A DNA stretch of 64,000 bases from Lethocerus indicus (Eukaryota > Arthropoda > Insecta > Hemiptera > Belostomatidae): NCBI GenBank assembly GCA_019843655.1, contig JACDQD010000004.1, forward strand, positions 29,461,872 through 29,525,871. The letters run 5' to 3'. A program made the position numbers and the translations under genes. How positions within the stretch are numbered: the first letter of the stretch is position 1; each line of letters opens with the position of its first letter. The notes under the pieces are model-generated. The model did no database searches. It had not been told where the DNA came from and saw nothing but the letters and a program-made list of their open reading frames with translations. Positions 63,711 to 64,000 of the stretch are shown here, piece by piece.

Positions 63711-64000
63711 AAATATTTCCTTCGTTTTTCCTCGCGATTTTCCTTCGTCAGACAATGGTGCGTAATTTCGAGTGAAATTTAGGGTTTTTTCTATGAATTA
63801 ACATTTACTTAGTATTTTTCCCGGATAAGTTATCCTTGATTTTTTTTGCACTTGAAATAATCCTTAATCAAACGATTCCCAGAAATGAAATGACGGGTAA
63901 ATAAGCCAAACAACTGGCTCGGTCTGGAGTCCCAGGTTGAAGTGACCGCCGCCGCTGTATGGGATTAATAAAGGGATCCGGTTGTAGGGGAGAGTGGCCC

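Overview
This is insect nuclear DNA. The window holds split genes with GT-AG introns, two members of the insect-only odorant receptor family (7tm_6), the first coding exon of an insect-type metabotropic glutamate receptor-like gene, and several 5'-truncated Jockey-type non-LTR retrotransposons. The background is AT-rich, and the true exons stand out as GC-rich. I cannot name the order or species.

Layout. Positions 1-7358 are intron, on the minus strand, of a class C GPCR gene of the mGluR family. Its signal-peptide exon lies at 7359-8498. Key-residue changes point to the mXR/mangetout subfamily, not to a true glutamate receptor. Upstream of that exon, on the opposite strand, is an odorant receptor cluster: a frameshifted relic near 11.0-11.2 kb, then two apparently intact five-exon genes at 12103-13759 and 15734-17706. 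Both encode 378 residues and share intron positions and phases. The mGluR exon starts with a splice acceptor, so at least one upstream non-coding exon exists. The receptors may therefore sit inside its 5' intron.

From about 17.7 kb to the right edge I find no convincing protein-coding gene. This stretch carries mobile and repetitive DNA. There are three copies of one Jockey-like family at 19.0-19.9, 44.8-45.2 and 51.1-51.8 kb, each with a recognisable target-site duplication. A composite foldback-like element with inverted ends and a ~70 bp tandem satellite appears at 39.8-40.8 kb and 56.4-58.0 kb, with an end-only copy at 3.0 kb. A dispersed family of 56-58 bp hairpins occurs at least seven times. 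Smaller direct repeats and microsatellites are also present. Two short exon-like segments near the right edge (62.4 and 63.66 kb) may belong to an unseen neighbouring gene.

The most unusual signal is the satellite. Most units carry a core that reads CTCAGGGGGCGCTAG or close to it, which matches the central part of the CTCF consensus. One array has twelve direct units and an inverted thirteenth. This would be a mobile element able to spread clustered CTCF-like sites, but that role is inference only.
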